Assembly (NCBI GenBank): GCA_010279815.1
Contig: QEOQ01000515.1
Location: 142,284 to 206,283 of the forward strand
Direction of reading: 5' to 3'
DNA: 64,000 nucleotides
DNA from: Brachionus plicatilis
Taxonomy: Eukaryota > Rotifera > Eurotatoria > Ploima > Brachionidae
Positions 11,764 to 22,936 of the stretch are shown here, in pieces. Below the pieces are notes generated by a model, which saw only the letters and a list, made by a program, of their open reading frames with translations, was not told the DNA's origin and made no database searches. The stretch's first letter is position 1; the number at the start of each line of letters is the position of its first letter. Made by a program: the position numbers and the translations under genes.

Positions 11764-12345
11764 TTTTTTATCTTCATACGCTGTTGTACATATCTGAAGA
11801 ATGAAGAAATTTTTTCAGAAAAAACTCCCGCTAAAAATTGACATCGATAAATTGCAAAAAATATTTAAGATTAGATCACCTCCCAGATTATCTGATTTGA
11901 ATTTAATTCAGATGCTTTTTAATGAAAATATCAAGAGATTTGTTAGAAAATCCGCTCTCTTTAAAAATTCCGAAATATTTTATAAAATTTATTTATTTTT
12001 CTGAAGGAATTAAAAAATCACTAAAAATAGATTTAGAGATTTCAATATATTTGAATTAACAAATTTCAATTTCTAGTAAAAAATAATTTAAGATTTTTAT
12101 CTTTCATTTTTAATCTAGATAAAACAAAAAAAAATTTATGAATATTGGTTTATATGTAATAAACGGTGAAATCAAACTTGTGAAATCTAAATCAATCTCT
12201 AGATGAAGACATTTTACATGAAAATATGTACACCATAATAAAAAAAAATAAAAAAAAACACAATTTATCTATTTTTTATTTAATTTATTTCAAAATATTC
12301 GTCCCATAGACTTTTTATAAAGCAAAAAAAAACACAAATTAAAAA
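11764..12345 (+). repeat. Repeat X copy 1, includes a 67-codon frame
   Basis: Almost identical to 15312-15890 over more than 500 bp. I see only two base differences in the first 250 bp, then slippage in the A/T runs at the right end. Both copies hold an open frame (11801-12004 and 15354-15557) that starts MKKFFQKKLPLKIDIDKLQK and differs by two residues. The frame may be chance or a remnant; no domain was recognised. Confidence 0.85.
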
Positions 12346-12715
12346 ATGTATAAAAAAAATTTTATTAAAAAAATATCTCATTTATATTATAAAAAAAAAT
12401 GTCTTTTTAATTTTCTTCACCAATTTCCATAGATACAACTTTTTTTTAACATCTAACTTGATTCATATAATTGCTAAGATGACGGTTAAAATTATTTTAA
12501 AAAATTTCATAAGCCTTATGATTTAAAACAAAATATTCACCTTGACTACAAATTTTTCAACAAAAGATTTCGACAAGAGGTTTTTTTACCGATGCTAAGC
12601 AAGTCTGTAACAAAAAGGAAGCTATTTAAATGAAATGGATTTTTTTTTATACAGAAAAATATTTAACATGCAAACTCTATTTTTAATTTTCTTTAAAAAA
12701 ATTTAAAATTTTAGA

Positions 12716-13843
12716 ATGACAAATTTTTTTGAAATAGAGGAATTCAAGGAATTCAATAATAAAAATGTTCATTTGATTCTTTTAAAAGCTGACATAAGCC
12801 TTTTGATCAACATTGACTGCATTGTAAATTGTACTGGACCGAAATTTGATCACAAAAGTGGAGTTGCCAAAGCGATAACCTTGGGAGCTGGAAAAAATTT
12901 AGAACAAGAATTTAAAAATTACCTTAGCAATAACAAATTTTTAAAAGAAAATGACGTCTTAATTACGCCATCTTTTAATCTAACTCAGTACAAAAATATT
13001 CTGCATGTGCGATCGCAAAATGACTCCAGCTCATTAAGATCCATTTATGATCAATTATTTAGAACTTGCTTCGATCAGCTCAATTTTAGCTCCATAGCTG
13101 TGCCGGTTATTGGCACTGGTGAAAAAGGATTGGCCCTAGATGTGTCCGTAAAACCGATCATTGATTCTTTAAACAATATTTCTGTATCAAAAAACGTCCA
13201 AGTAATCATAGTAAACAATAGCAATAATCAGTATTCAAAATGTGTAGAAATAATCCGAAAATTGATGAGTGCCAAGAATGACGAGTATGACCAAGAGTGT
13301 CCCATATGCTTGGAAAAAATTCGCAATCCAAAATTATTGGAAATATGTGGGCATGTATTTTGTAAAGAATGCATAGATCAATGCTTCATAATAAAAAAAG
13401 AATGTCCTTTGTGCAAGCAGTCATATGGATTGCAAATTGGCAATCAACCAGTTGGTAGAATGAGAAACAAAAGATTGGACATCAATTTACCTGGATTTGA
13501 CTCATCAATCAAAACTATTCAAATAGAATACAGTTTTGATGGAGGAATTCAAGGCCCAGAACATCCGAATCCCGGTGTGCCATATTCAGGTATTCTTCGC
13601 AAAGCTTATTTGCCAGATGACTCCCAAGGAAGACATGTACTGTCTCTTTTGGAAAGAGCTTTTCAGCAGAGATTAATTTTCACTATTGGCCAGTCGAGAA
13701 CAAATGGACGAGACAACGTGATCACTTGGAATGATATTCATCACAAGACTAATATTAGTGGCGGACCAACACACTTTGGCTATCCGGACCCCAATTATAT
13801 TCAACGAGTTACTTATGAACTCGCCAGTAAAGGCATCAAATAA
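12716..13843 (+). CDS. Macro-RING-Deltex C-terminal domain E3 ligase
   Basis: Single-exon frame of 375 residues. Residues about 18-184 form a macro (ADP-ribose-binding) domain: ADISLLINIDCIVN, GVAKAI, and the loop VIGTGEKG at 131-138. The classic NAAN is altered to NCTG. Residues 195-233 are a C3HC4 RING finger with Cys195, Cys198, Cys211, His213, Cys216, Cys219, Cys230 and Cys233. Residues about 239-375 match the Deltex C-terminal domain (GNQPVGRM; GPEHPNPGVPYSG; YLPDDSQGRHVLSLLERAF; TWNDIHHKTN; GYPDPNYIQRVTYEL). Deltex RING-DTC proteins are E3 ligases able to act on ADP-ribosylated substrates, with a DTC histidine taking part; His343 in IHHKTN is a candidate (inference). In vertebrates the macro domains sit on the partner PARP9, so this reads as a one-chain version. 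Repeats flank the gene on both sides. Family assignment is strong; substrate is unknown. Confidence 0.9.
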   Translation: MTNFFEIEEFKEFNNKNVHLILLKADISLLINIDCIVNCTGPKFDHKSGVAKAITLGAGKNLEQEFKNYLSNNKFLKENDVLITPSFNLTQYKNILHVRSQNDSSSLRSIYDQLFRTCFDQLNFSSIAVPVIGTGEKGLALDVSVKPIIDSLNNISVSKNVQVIIVNNSNNQYSKCVEIIRKLMSAKNDEYDQECPICLEKIRNPKLLEICGHVFCKECIDQCFIIKKECPLCKQSYGLQIGNQPVGRMRNKRLDINLPGFDSSIKTIQIEYSFDGGIQGPEHPNPGVPYSGILRKAYLPDDSQGRHVLSLLERAFQQRLIFTIGQSRTNGRDNVITWNDIHHKTNISGGPTHFGYPDPNYIQRVTYELASKGIK

Positions 13844-14069
13844 AAATGTTAATTTATTTTAGACAATTTTTTTAAGTTTTTTTTTAGTTTTTTTATTTAT
13901 TATAAAAAATAAAAGCTTTCAATTTTAGTTTGTATATGAATAAAAAAATATGTTTTTTTTTTTTAGTTTTTGATAATTTTTTTTTCAAAAAATAAACTGA
14001 GTTCAGTAATTTGATTCAGTAGAATAAATTTAAAAAAAAATTATTTTTTTTATTTTTATTTAGGAAAAA

Positions 14070-14718
14070 ATGAGAAATCCGTTTGAGTTTATAACCGATT
14101 TGTACGATTATAATTTTCAATATTACCGATGGTTTTTTCATCGAAGATTGATATTTAGCGAGATATCGCCCGAGTCCTTAAAAAATGACTTTAAATATAA
14201 CATTTTTGAGAATAATGACAGTGAAAATGTGGGAAAATTGGTCAAGCAGACATCATTGATCGGCTTCTCATTTGGTCTTGGCGTAGCACCCATAAAGGTC
14301 ATCATGATGAAAGAATTTCAGAAGAAAACTTTTAGACAGGCATTGCCGGCTGCGATCGGAGTAGTGGCATTGGGCAGTAATTATTGCTTAAAAAATTCCT
14401 TATGTTTTTTTTCAAAGTTTTTTTCAAGCCGGAATTGGCTTGGCCTACGGAGCAATTGTTAACGCCACTTCGAACTTTAGAGGCAAAAAAAGCGATGCTA
14501 CCAACCATGTTGTAGCTACTTTGGCGACTTTTCCGGCCATGGGAGTTTATGCCAGAAGCAATAAGATACAATGGGGAATTTTAAACTCTTTTGTAATAGC
14601 AGGCTTTATGGCCTTTTTGAAGTATTCGTATTCGGGAAATTTTGTTGGTGTTAATCCAAGCAAACAATTTTCCAATTTGACCACCAGTTTTACTCCATCT
14701 CATTATAAAATCAATTAG
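14070..14718 (+). CDS. NDUFA11: Tim17-superfamily membrane protein, NDUFA11-like
   Basis: Two exons, 14070-14376 and 14429-14718, joined across a 52-bp GT..AG intron that restores the frame (ALG-TGIGLAYGAI). This gives about 198 residues. Three or four hydrophobic, Gly/Ala-rich segments are seen (LIGFSFGLGVAPIKVIMM; ALPAAIGVVALGTGIGLAYG; a segment after VVATLATFPAMG; SFVIAGFMAFLKY). This pattern fits the Tim17/Tim22/NDUFA11 group of mitochondrial inner-membrane proteins. The best fit is the complex I subunit NDUFA11, on the AYGAIVN...SDATNHVVAT part, but the N-terminal 60 residues are longer than usual. Another Tim17-type protein is possible. Confidence 0.6.
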
Positions 14719-15311
14719 AAACAAAATGAAACTAAAAAAAATTTAAAGATTTATTTAATTTAGAATAAACAAATTAATTAACTGCTATCTTTTAACTTTT
14801 TATATAAATAAAATTCCCCAAAAGAATTTCTTCAAAAATTTTTATTATTCTTTTCTTCTAAATTTATTTAATTATTTGAAAATTTAATTTTTTATTTTAT
14901 AATATTTAAAGTCACACAAAAAAAAATTATTTTTTGGTATTTTTAAGACTTTTTGAATTTTAATTTAAAGCTAAAAACTTTGGTGATCTCAACAGAGACT
15001 TTAAATTTTAATAATAATAGAAATAAAAATTTAAAACAATTAAGAATGAATATAAACGCCGAAAAGTTATAAAATTAAGTCTATCTTTTATTAATTTTTT
15101 TTCGTAAATTACACTAAATTTGGCATGAAAATTCGATTCTTAAAAATTCAAATTTATTTCAAAATTTTTAAAAACTTTTTTCAATTTTTATAGTAAATTT
15201 ATTTAATTTTTTAATTTACCAAGCTTGGAATTATCAAGAAACATCTTTTTGCAAAAGCGTTCAGTGAACTAGTCGAATATCCAAATCAGCTTCTGAGACT
15301 GATAAAATATT
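14719..15311. other. Intergenic with a short coding-like segment
   Basis: 14719-15215 is AT-rich with nothing recognised. From about 15219, after a possible acceptor, an open frame of roughly 57 codons runs into repeat X (KLGIIKKHLFAKAFSELVEY, later IFIRCCTYLKNEEIFSEK) and stops near 15398. It looks like a fragment of a helical protein. Only its last part is shared with repeat X copy 1, so the duplicated unit seems to have started inside this segment. Confidence 0.35.
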
Positions 15312-16015
15312 TGAAATTTTTTATCTTCATACGCTGTTGTACATATCTGAAGAATGAAGAAATTTTTTCAGAAAAAACTCCCGCTAAAAATTGACATCGA
15401 TAAATTGCAAAAAATATTTAAGATTAGATCACTTCCCAGATTATCTGATTTTAATTTAATTCAGATGCTTTTTAATGAAAATATCAAGAGATTTGTTAGA
15501 AAATCCGCTCTCTTTAAAAATTCCGAAATATTTTATAAAATTTATTTATTTTTCTGAAGGAATTAAAAAATCACTAAAAATAGATTTAGAGATTTCAATA
15601 TATTTGAATTAACAAATTTCAATTTCTAGTAAAAAATAATTTAAGATTTTTATCTTTCATTTTTAATCTAGATAAAACAAAAAAAAATTTATGAATATTG
15701 GTTTATATGTAATAAACGGTGAAATCAAACTTGTGAAATCTAAATCAATCTCTAGATGAAGACATTTTACATGAAAATATGTACACCATAATAAAAAAAA
15801 ATAAAAAAAAACACAATTTATCTATTTTTATATTTTATTTATTTCAAAATATTCGCCCCATAGACTATTTAAAAAGAAAAAAAAACTGAATTAAAAAGTG
15901 TAAAAAAAAGAAATTTATTAAAAAAAATATCTCATTTATTTAAAAAAAAATGTCTTTTGAATTTTCTTCACCAATTTCCATGGATACAACTTTTTTTAAA
16001 CATCTAACTTGATTT
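15312..16015 (+). repeat. Repeat X copy 2
   Basis: Direct repeat of 11764-12345, same orientation, about 3.55 kb downstream. Similarity continues past a homopolymer-rich stretch, with CAATTTCCATGGATACAACT at 15972 matching 12420. The two copies flank the macro-Deltex and NDUFA11-like genes. Confidence 0.85.
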
Positions 16016-16559
16016 TCAAATGACAACCTAGGAACTTTTTTTTTAAATAGACTTTTTTCAAACACATAAAGACATTTCTAGTTAAGTTATTTTTTTGGTT
16101 TTGAGACAAAAAAGATAATTTATATTTTACAATTGTCTGCAATTAGTTTGGTTTCACCTTGAACAATTTCGAATTTATTCAAAACATTTTCATTAGTTAT
16201 TTTATTAACATTTTACAATTTGCTTTTTCTTTTTGAGCATACTTCACTGAACTTCACTTCCCGAATGGTCTTATATATCAATAGTCTAATTTTGTATTTC
16301 CCAAAAAAGAAAAAAAAAACTCAGATGATCACAATTATTCTTGTTTATTAAATTGTTTATATGCTCCCGCAATAAAATACAAAAAATCTTAAATCATTCA
16401 TTTTTGATCCAATTTAAAATTATTTTCAAACATAAAACCAAGTCATTTTTAAACATATATAAACACATCTTGTAAGACAAAATTCTAAATTAAAAAATAA
16501 AATTTTTTATTTTTAACACTCAATTAAAAAAAATAATTTAAAAAAAAAATTTAATTTAA
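16016..16559. other. AT-rich 3' flank of the zinc transporter
   Basis: No gene seen. It includes the end of the repeat X region and the probable 3' UTR of the minus-strand transporter gene. Confidence 0.4.
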
Positions 16560-17633
16560 TTAAGCCGGATGAACAGCTGTGACAGCATATTTTCTACTAC
16601 AACATTGAAATTTACAACATTCTTCTAAAACACAATTGTCATACTCTTCAGTCGGATGCTCATGTTCCAGTTGAATAGTCAATGAATGAATTCTATAGTT
16701 GTGTAAAATCTTTTTGACACTATCATATATCGATTTATCATTAATGTCATTTACCCTTACATGAACTGTTCCAATAATACAATCAGAATTCAAAGTCCAC
16801 ACATGAAAATGATGAATGTCCAAAACGCCTTCGATTTTGTTCAGCTCTCTCTTGGCCTCTTTCAAATCAACGTTGAGCGGAACAGTCTGCAATAAAATAA
16901 GACTTGACTCTTTTAGTAAAGGTATAGTGCTAAAAACAATCAAAATAGCTATAATTAAACTCAAGCATGGATCGACATAAAGCTTCCAGCTGAAAGTGTC
17001 CCCATCGGGAACATATTTAATTAGCAAAGTGCTTATGATAATTGCTAATGAGCCCAGGGCATCGGCAAGAACATGAAGAAAAACACCGCGGATGTTTAAT
17101 GAGCCCGATTGTTTATTTTCATTAATAAAATGTTGTTTTTTTTTCAATTTTTTTGCATGAGAGTGTAGGTGATGACCGCCAAGTTGACCAAAAATAAATA
17201 GTCCAAATATGTTTATTGCCAGGCCAATTGCGCCCACAATTAAAATAAGATTTATTTGTTCTAAATTTTGCGGTTCAAAAAATCGCTTTATCGATTCGAT
17301 TACAATTGACAGGCACAGAGATAAAAGAAACACAGCATTGATTAGTGAGCCGAGCACTTCGGCTCGCACCCATCCATATGTATTTCTCTCTGGGTTGGTC
17401 AAGTGTGAGATTTTTATGGCAACTAGAGCTACTACAAATGAGACCAGATCGCTGAGCATGTGGAACGAGTCGGCCACTAGAGAATTCGACTTGGATATGT
17501 TGCCTATTACCAGTTCGACTAGGAAAAATGATAAGTTTAGTGTTATCATTGTTGCCAAGGCTCCAACTCGGCCAACTTTTAGATTAATTCCATGTGAATG
17601 TTCATGATTTGGTTTTTTAATAGAAGAATTCAT
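16560..17633 (-). CDS. SLC30/ZnT-family zinc exporter (ZnT1-like)
   Basis: Cation diffusion facilitator of 357 residues, intronless. It should move zinc out of the cytosol across the plasma membrane or into vesicles in exchange for protons. Six hydrophobic helices are visible. The zinc-site motifs are present in helix 2 (DSFHMLSDL, His58 and Asp62) and helix 5 (HVLADALGS, His187 and Asp191). His-rich stretches occur at the N-terminus (HEHSHG) and in the short loop between helices 4 and 5 (GGHHLHSHAKK). The C-terminal cytosolic domain (DIHHFHVWTL; HVRV) matches the family. The His-Asp pair in helix 2 and the sequence overall are closest to ZnT1/ZnT10. The tail has a Cys cluster (CVLEECCKFQCC) that could bind metal. 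Divergent from HDAC8, 1.1 kb apart. Confidence 0.9.
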   Translation of the reverse strand: MNSSIKKPNHEHSHGINLKVGRVGALATMITLNLSFFLVELVIGNISKSNSLVADSFHMLSDLVSFVVALVAIKISHLTNPERNTYGWVRAEVLGSLINAVFLLSLCLSIVIESIKRFFEPQNLEQINLILIVGAIGLAINIFGLFIFGQLGGHHLHSHAKKLKKKQHFINENKQSGSLNIRGVFLHVLADALGSLAIIISTLLIKYVPDGDTFSWKLYVDPCLSLIIAILIVFSTIPLLKESSLILLQTVPLNVDLKEAKRELNKIEGVLDIHHFHVWTLNSDCIIGTVHVRVNDINDKSIYDSVKKILHNYRIHSLTIQLEHEHPTEEYDNCVLEECCKFQCCSRKYAVTAVHPA

Positions 17634-18766
17634 TTTTTTATTTTAATTTTAAAGAAGATTTTTTTAGCTTTTTTATTTGTTAAGATTAGATAATTTATTT
17701 TTTAAGATAATGTCAAAAGAAGTATTGTGATATGTCGTGAATACAATAAAGATAACCATAGAATTCTTGCATCACTCTGTCTGGCATCAAATATGCTTAT
17801 CATTCGGGTTTAAATTTAATAAATAATTAAGATTTATGTCTTGTTAATTATTTAAATAAAATTTAATTGAAAATAATTTTCTTTTATTAAAATAAAATGC
17901 CAATTGGGTTTATATAATAAAACAAAAAATATTTCCAGATATAAAATTTTTTAACACAATATTAGTTAATCAACAATTTTTATAAATCGTATTATTTAAT
18001 AGTTTGAATTTAAAAATTATTTTTTTTTAAATAAATTTTGGCTTTGATATTTAAAACTGATCTTAACGCTTGAAAATATAATTTTCATTTTAACCATTAT
18101 GATCCGAAACGTCTATAAAACACTTTTATAACCTTAAATGAAAAAAAAATATTTTGTTTTGGCTATTTTAATATTATATTTTATAGTTTTACGCAATTGT
18201 TGAAATAATTTTAATAAATAAATTCAAGCAGCTCAACAATTGCTGAATGTGATGATAAAAAAATTACCATAATGAAAAAATTAAGAATTCCTAGAATTCT
18301 TTACAGTTTAAATTTATTAACAAAAAATTTTTTTATCTTTTATTGTACAATTCTTTGTTATTATGAATATAAAAATAATTAATATATTCATATACATTAA
18401 AAATTACTGAATCTAAGGACAAAATTTATGGATCTTTAAATGTTGTTTTATTATTAATATAATTAAATCTAAATATTCTTTTTGACATTAAATTAGGCGG
18501 AAAAAATTCGATTAATTTTTGTTGGATTTTTTCTTGATTTAACTTTTAATAGTGAATAATTAAAACAAAAATCCCCTCGGCTCTTACTTTTGGTGTTAAA
18601 CCAAAAATTTCCTGCTGAATGGCATATTCGGAATTTTTTTTCTATTTTAATTTTTGCTTTTAAATTTAATAAACAAAAGTTAATTTTGATCTTATTCCTC
18701 TAATTTTTTACAATTTTTTTTTCTTAAAACAAACTTTAAACTTTTTTTTATTATGACAAACCTAAA
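17634..18766. promoter_or_regulatory. Shared upstream region, zinc transporter/HDAC8
   Basis: 1.1-kb AT-rich region between two divergent start codons. It must contain both promoters unless they are distal. I see no clear TATA box, and no exact metal-response core was found on a visual pass. Confidence 0.35.
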
Positions 18767-19992
18767 ATGTCTGTCGGATTTATATATTCGGAAAATTTGA
18801 TCCGTGAATTGGATAAAAATGTCAAAATAGAAGGAAGAGTAAATAATTATTTTAAATTTTTTTAATTTATTTAAAAAAAAATATGCTTGTTTTTCAAAGA
18901 GTGAAATGGTTTTCTCACTTATAAAATCATATGGATTGTTTGAGAACAAAAATTTAAAGTAAAAGGAAAAAAAAAAGTATTTTATTTAGATCTTTTAAAA
19001 AAATATTTGTGTATAGATTGATAAATCCGGTTAAATCCGATGACAAACATTTGAAGCTATTTCATTCACAAGAATACATTGATTATTTAAAGACATGTCA
19101 AATAGAGTATGTGGAGAGCGAAGATGATTTTGGTATCGGCTATGATTGTCCATATATTGAAAAAATTCATGACTATGTGTCAACAGTTGCCGGAGCTTCG
19201 CTGACAGCAGCCCATTTAATAAATCAAGACATGTTTAAGTATGTGATCAATTGGAATGGAGGATGGCACCATGCTAAACGCGACAAAGCGAGTGGATTTT
19301 GCTATGTAAACGATGTTGTCTTGTGCATTATGAAATTGAGGCAAAAATTCTCAAGAATTTTGTACATTGATTTGGATCAGCACCATGGGGACGGAGTTCA
19401 AGAAGCATTCGAATTTACAAACAAGGTTTTGACCTTATCTTTTCACAAATACATGCCGGGGTTTTTTCCCGGCACTGGTTCATTAGAGGACATAGGCAAA
19501 GGAATTGGCAAATTTTATGCTGTCAATGTGCCTCTAAAGACTGGCATTGGTGACAAAAATTATGTGTTGATGTTTTCATCAATTTTTTCCAAAATAATCA
19601 GTGTTTATAAACCAGAAACTTTGGTAGTTCAGTGTGGTGCAGACTCATTGACCGGAGATCCGATAGACATTTCCAATCCGTTTAACCTAACTCTAGAAGG
19701 TTACACTAAATGCATCGAAATGGTCATTCATACTCAGTTGCCAACTGTGTTTCTAGGCGGAGGCGGGTACCATTTGGCCAATTCGTCAAGACTTTGGTGC
19801 CACTTAACTGCTTTGATCATGGCTGAAAAGCTAAAAAATGATATACCTGAGCATGAAATGTTTCTGAGGTATGCGCCTGATTACGAACTTTGTATAGAGG
19901 CGGGCAAGGTTCGTGACAAAAATAGCCTTGAATATTTGGATAAAACTTTGAACACTATTTTGAATAATTTAAATAATATAAAAATTCATTGA
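18767..19992 (+). CDS. HDAC8: Histone deacetylase 8 (class I, zinc-dependent)
   Basis: Three exons, 18767-18838, 18900-18958 and 19017-19992, with introns of 61 and 58 bp, give 368 residues (human HDAC8 has 377). The two short 5' exons supply the family's N-terminus: MSVGFIYSENLIREL, then SEMVFSLIKSYGLF. The catalytic core is complete: tandem His128-His129 (GGWHHAKRD), zinc ligands Asp164 and His166 (DLDQHHGDG), Asp253 (GADSLTGDP), and the transition-state Tyr295 (GGGGYHLAN). It lacks a long C-terminal tail, as expected of HDAC8 rather than HDAC1/3. It removes acetyl groups from lysines, with SMC3 the best-known substrate in animals. The ATG at 18767 is the first in frame. Confidence 0.93.
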
Positions 19993-21945
19993 TGTTATTT
20001 GGCTTTATGAATTATTAGCTTTTTACAAGCACTTAAATAAATATTTTTATTAGAAGAAAATTTTTTGAAGAAAAATAAAAACAAATGACCTTTGGATTTT
20101 ATTTATTTTAGTCAAGTTTTATATGGTTTCTTTAAGATGAGTTGAAGAAGACCGCAAAAATGTAAAGATTGCTTCAAGTACTCTTAAAGAAATAATAATT
20201 AAAATGAATTGACTTGTAAGCAATCTTTAATTGAAATCTTGTGGGTTTTTATCGCTTTTTTTTTTTCAAGTTTTAAAACTTATTCTTATACCAAAACCCA
20301 AATAAAAATATCAATTATGTGATTAGATAAATTAATTAGAAATTTAAGCTCTACAAAGATTTAGTTTGTTTTTTTTTATTTTATCTAAAACGGAAATGCA
20401 AATAAAAATAATGATTTTGTTTATTTTAAATTAATTTGTTTTATGTTTGACTTAAAATGTGTGTTATACAATTGAATACTAGAAAAAATGGCTTGTGAAA
20501 GAGAAAAAAGGTTAAATAAATACTTCTTTAGGACAAATATTTGACATATTAAATTTAGAATGTGAGCATTCTACAAAAATATTTTCTAGAGTAGATCAAA
20601 AAAACTGCTAAAATTACAGTATAGAACTGTCTCTTAATTAAAAATTTATTTTTTTTAAATTTAGAAAAACATCGAGTTTATCAAATATTAAAACCGGTTT
20701 TTAATTGAAAAGTTCCGCTTTTACTAGCACATCAATTGAGATTAAAATAATAAATGGATTTTTCAGTATCTGGCACGACTTGTTATTTGAGCCTCTTGTT
20801 TATTTATTTTTAAAAGAACGGCTTGGAAAAATTCCTGAATTGACATAAAGAAAAAAGTAGTAAAAAAAAATCAAATATTATATTTGAATAACAAACCAAA
20901 AAATTTATTTTTTTTATTTCTAATATTTTTAATTCCGAAAAGATTTGATTTCATCGTAAGTTCTTAGCAAAAAAATAAATAAATCAATAGAATTGAATAT
21001 TTCAAACAGTTGATTTATTTTTATCCAAATATATCCAAATAAACAAACGAATTAATTAAAAAGAATATTTTGAAAAAAGATAAAAGCTTTTTGATTCTTT
21101 TTTTACAAAAAGCTTAGTAAATTTCTAAAGGACCCAATTTTAAAAAACTTCCCGAAGTTTTTATTTAGTAAGGATTTAAAATTCTTTGAAATTAATTTTT
21201 TTATCTTGGAAAATGTTTTTTTGTTCATCAAATCTAAACTAAAATTAAAATAAACAAATAAAAAAATTTATCACTTGAGAATAAAAGAACAAAAATTTCT
21301 ATATTGCTGCTATTGTAAGTTTTGGTTCAAAAAGCAAAAACAAAATATTTAAAATGCTCAAGGTTCTGACGGACCAAAACATTTTCTGTAAATTAAAGCT
21401 ACTGATACATCATTTGTACAACTTCTGAAAGTTGAGTTGAATTTAGAATATAATCCAATTTCCCAAATTCACAATTTTCTGAATTTTCATATTTATTGCA
21501 GAGTGTTGCAGAATCAGTATATTGGTGGTACAGAGAATGGAGACAGACGGAACGAAACATGTAAAAAGATAAAAAAACATAAATAAAGAAAGTAAAACAT
21601 ATTGATTTAATTAATGGGAAAAAAAATAATATCAATTTATAAAAAAAAAATCATAAATTCGAAATCCATTTTTTTTAAATATTTTTAGTTTAATTCAATA
21701 GCTTTAGTTTAAAAAAAAAATGATAAATTAAATGTTAAAGATAAAAAGCATATATTCAAAACCAATTCGCAAATAGACGAATTAACTTTTGACGTAAATT
21801 TACAGGTTTTTTCATTATTAATTGAATAATTAAAATTTTAATTAATTTTTCCTAAAAATACTTTTAAAATTTTCAAACTGGAGGGTTCTTGTGAACCATT
21901 CTTGTGTTAAATTCAGTCTAAATTTCGTCTTAATTTAACTATTGA
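19993..21945. other. Gene-free AT-rich stretch
   Basis: No gene recognised. Open frames such as that on the minus strand at 21399-21635 show no domain and biased composition. An imperfect inverted repeat (AAGATTGCTTCAAGTAC... GACTTGTAAGCAATCTT) spans about 20166-20227, just downstream of HDAC8. Confidence 0.5.
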
Positions 21946-22305
21946 TTTTTTGAAATTCAGTACAAAATGATATAAAGAACAGAAAAAAATGCAAAAAAAT
22001 TGATTGACTTTTTTTCTAAAGGTTTAAACTTAATTCTGTAAATGGAACATTGTGCAACATTCAAAGTTGCATCAGATATCAAAGTCTGCTAAATTTGCAG
22101 AGTTTAGCAGAAATTAAATTTCAATATAATCGAACGAGGGTCATTTTACAGAGATTTTGCATATCATTAGCAAACTTTTACAGTTGACGCAACTTCGAAT
22201 GTTGTACCATTCTGCATCCACACAACTAATTTTAAACTTTTAGAAAAAAAGTTATTTAATTTTTTTACACTTTGTTCTGTTATTTTGTACTGAACTTCAC
22301 AAAAC
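21946..22305. mobile_element. 360-bp foldback MITE, GTGAAATTCAG family (copy 1)
   Basis: Left end TTTTTTGAAATTCAGTACAA and right end GTACTGAACTTCACAAAAC are inverted, with inner arms around CATTCAAAGTTGC and its complement. A sister copy is at 50385-50722 with shared interior AATTTGCAGAGTTTAGCAGA, and a lone right end lies at 29165-29212. No coding capacity. Confidence 0.85.
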
Positions 22306-22513
22306 CTTAAGTATTTAAGTTATTCTTTATATAATATATGATTTGTCTCTTTTTCGACTTTTTTTGTTTTTCCGTCATAACTTAAGCATTGGCATTTTCA
22401 ATATATTGTTTTTGCTTTTTGTACCAAAATTCCCAATACCACATTGCTTGATCAAACAAATTAAAAAAGAGATTAACAAAAAAAAATTTTCATTTTTGGT
22501 TCAAATAAATCAA

Positions 22514-22557
22514 GGCCCGGTTAACTGAGTCGGTAGAGCAAGAGACTTATAATCTCA
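22514..22557 (+). pseudogene. tRNA 5'-half, tRNA-Lys-like, truncated
   Basis: GCCCGGTTAACTGAGTCGGT followed by AGAGCAAGAGACTTATAATC reads as the acceptor 5' strand, D-arm and anticodon arm of a tRNA. It closely resembles a tRNA-Lys head but has TAT at the anticodon position and a mismatch at the top of the anticodon stem. The T-arm and the 3' acceptor strand do not follow, so it is a truncated pseudogene or the head of a tRNA-derived SINE. Confidence 0.6.
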
Positions 22558-22936
22558 AATAAAATGAACACCATCATTTTAGAATGAAACTTTTTTTTTT
22601 ATAAAAAATTAAATTTATTTAAATAAACAATCTTAAAAATTCGTCGTATAAAATGTGAATAAAAATTTAAAAAAAAAAAATTAATTCAAAAATTAAAAAT
22701 CTCAAAAAAAAAAAAAAACAACATCAACAACAAAAACTTATTCAATAAAATCGCATAAGCCTAGAAATAATTTATCTATCTAATTTAACGGTGTCCTACA
22801 CGATGCTAGATGCTTAGTCCTCAATCATATTTACAAAGCATTCAAATGACTAGTTTTTACTCTTTTTATTTTTCTTGTTTTGTTTCTTCATTACATTAGT
22901 TTATATGTACAGACTCACATAGAGAGAGTCGTTAAT

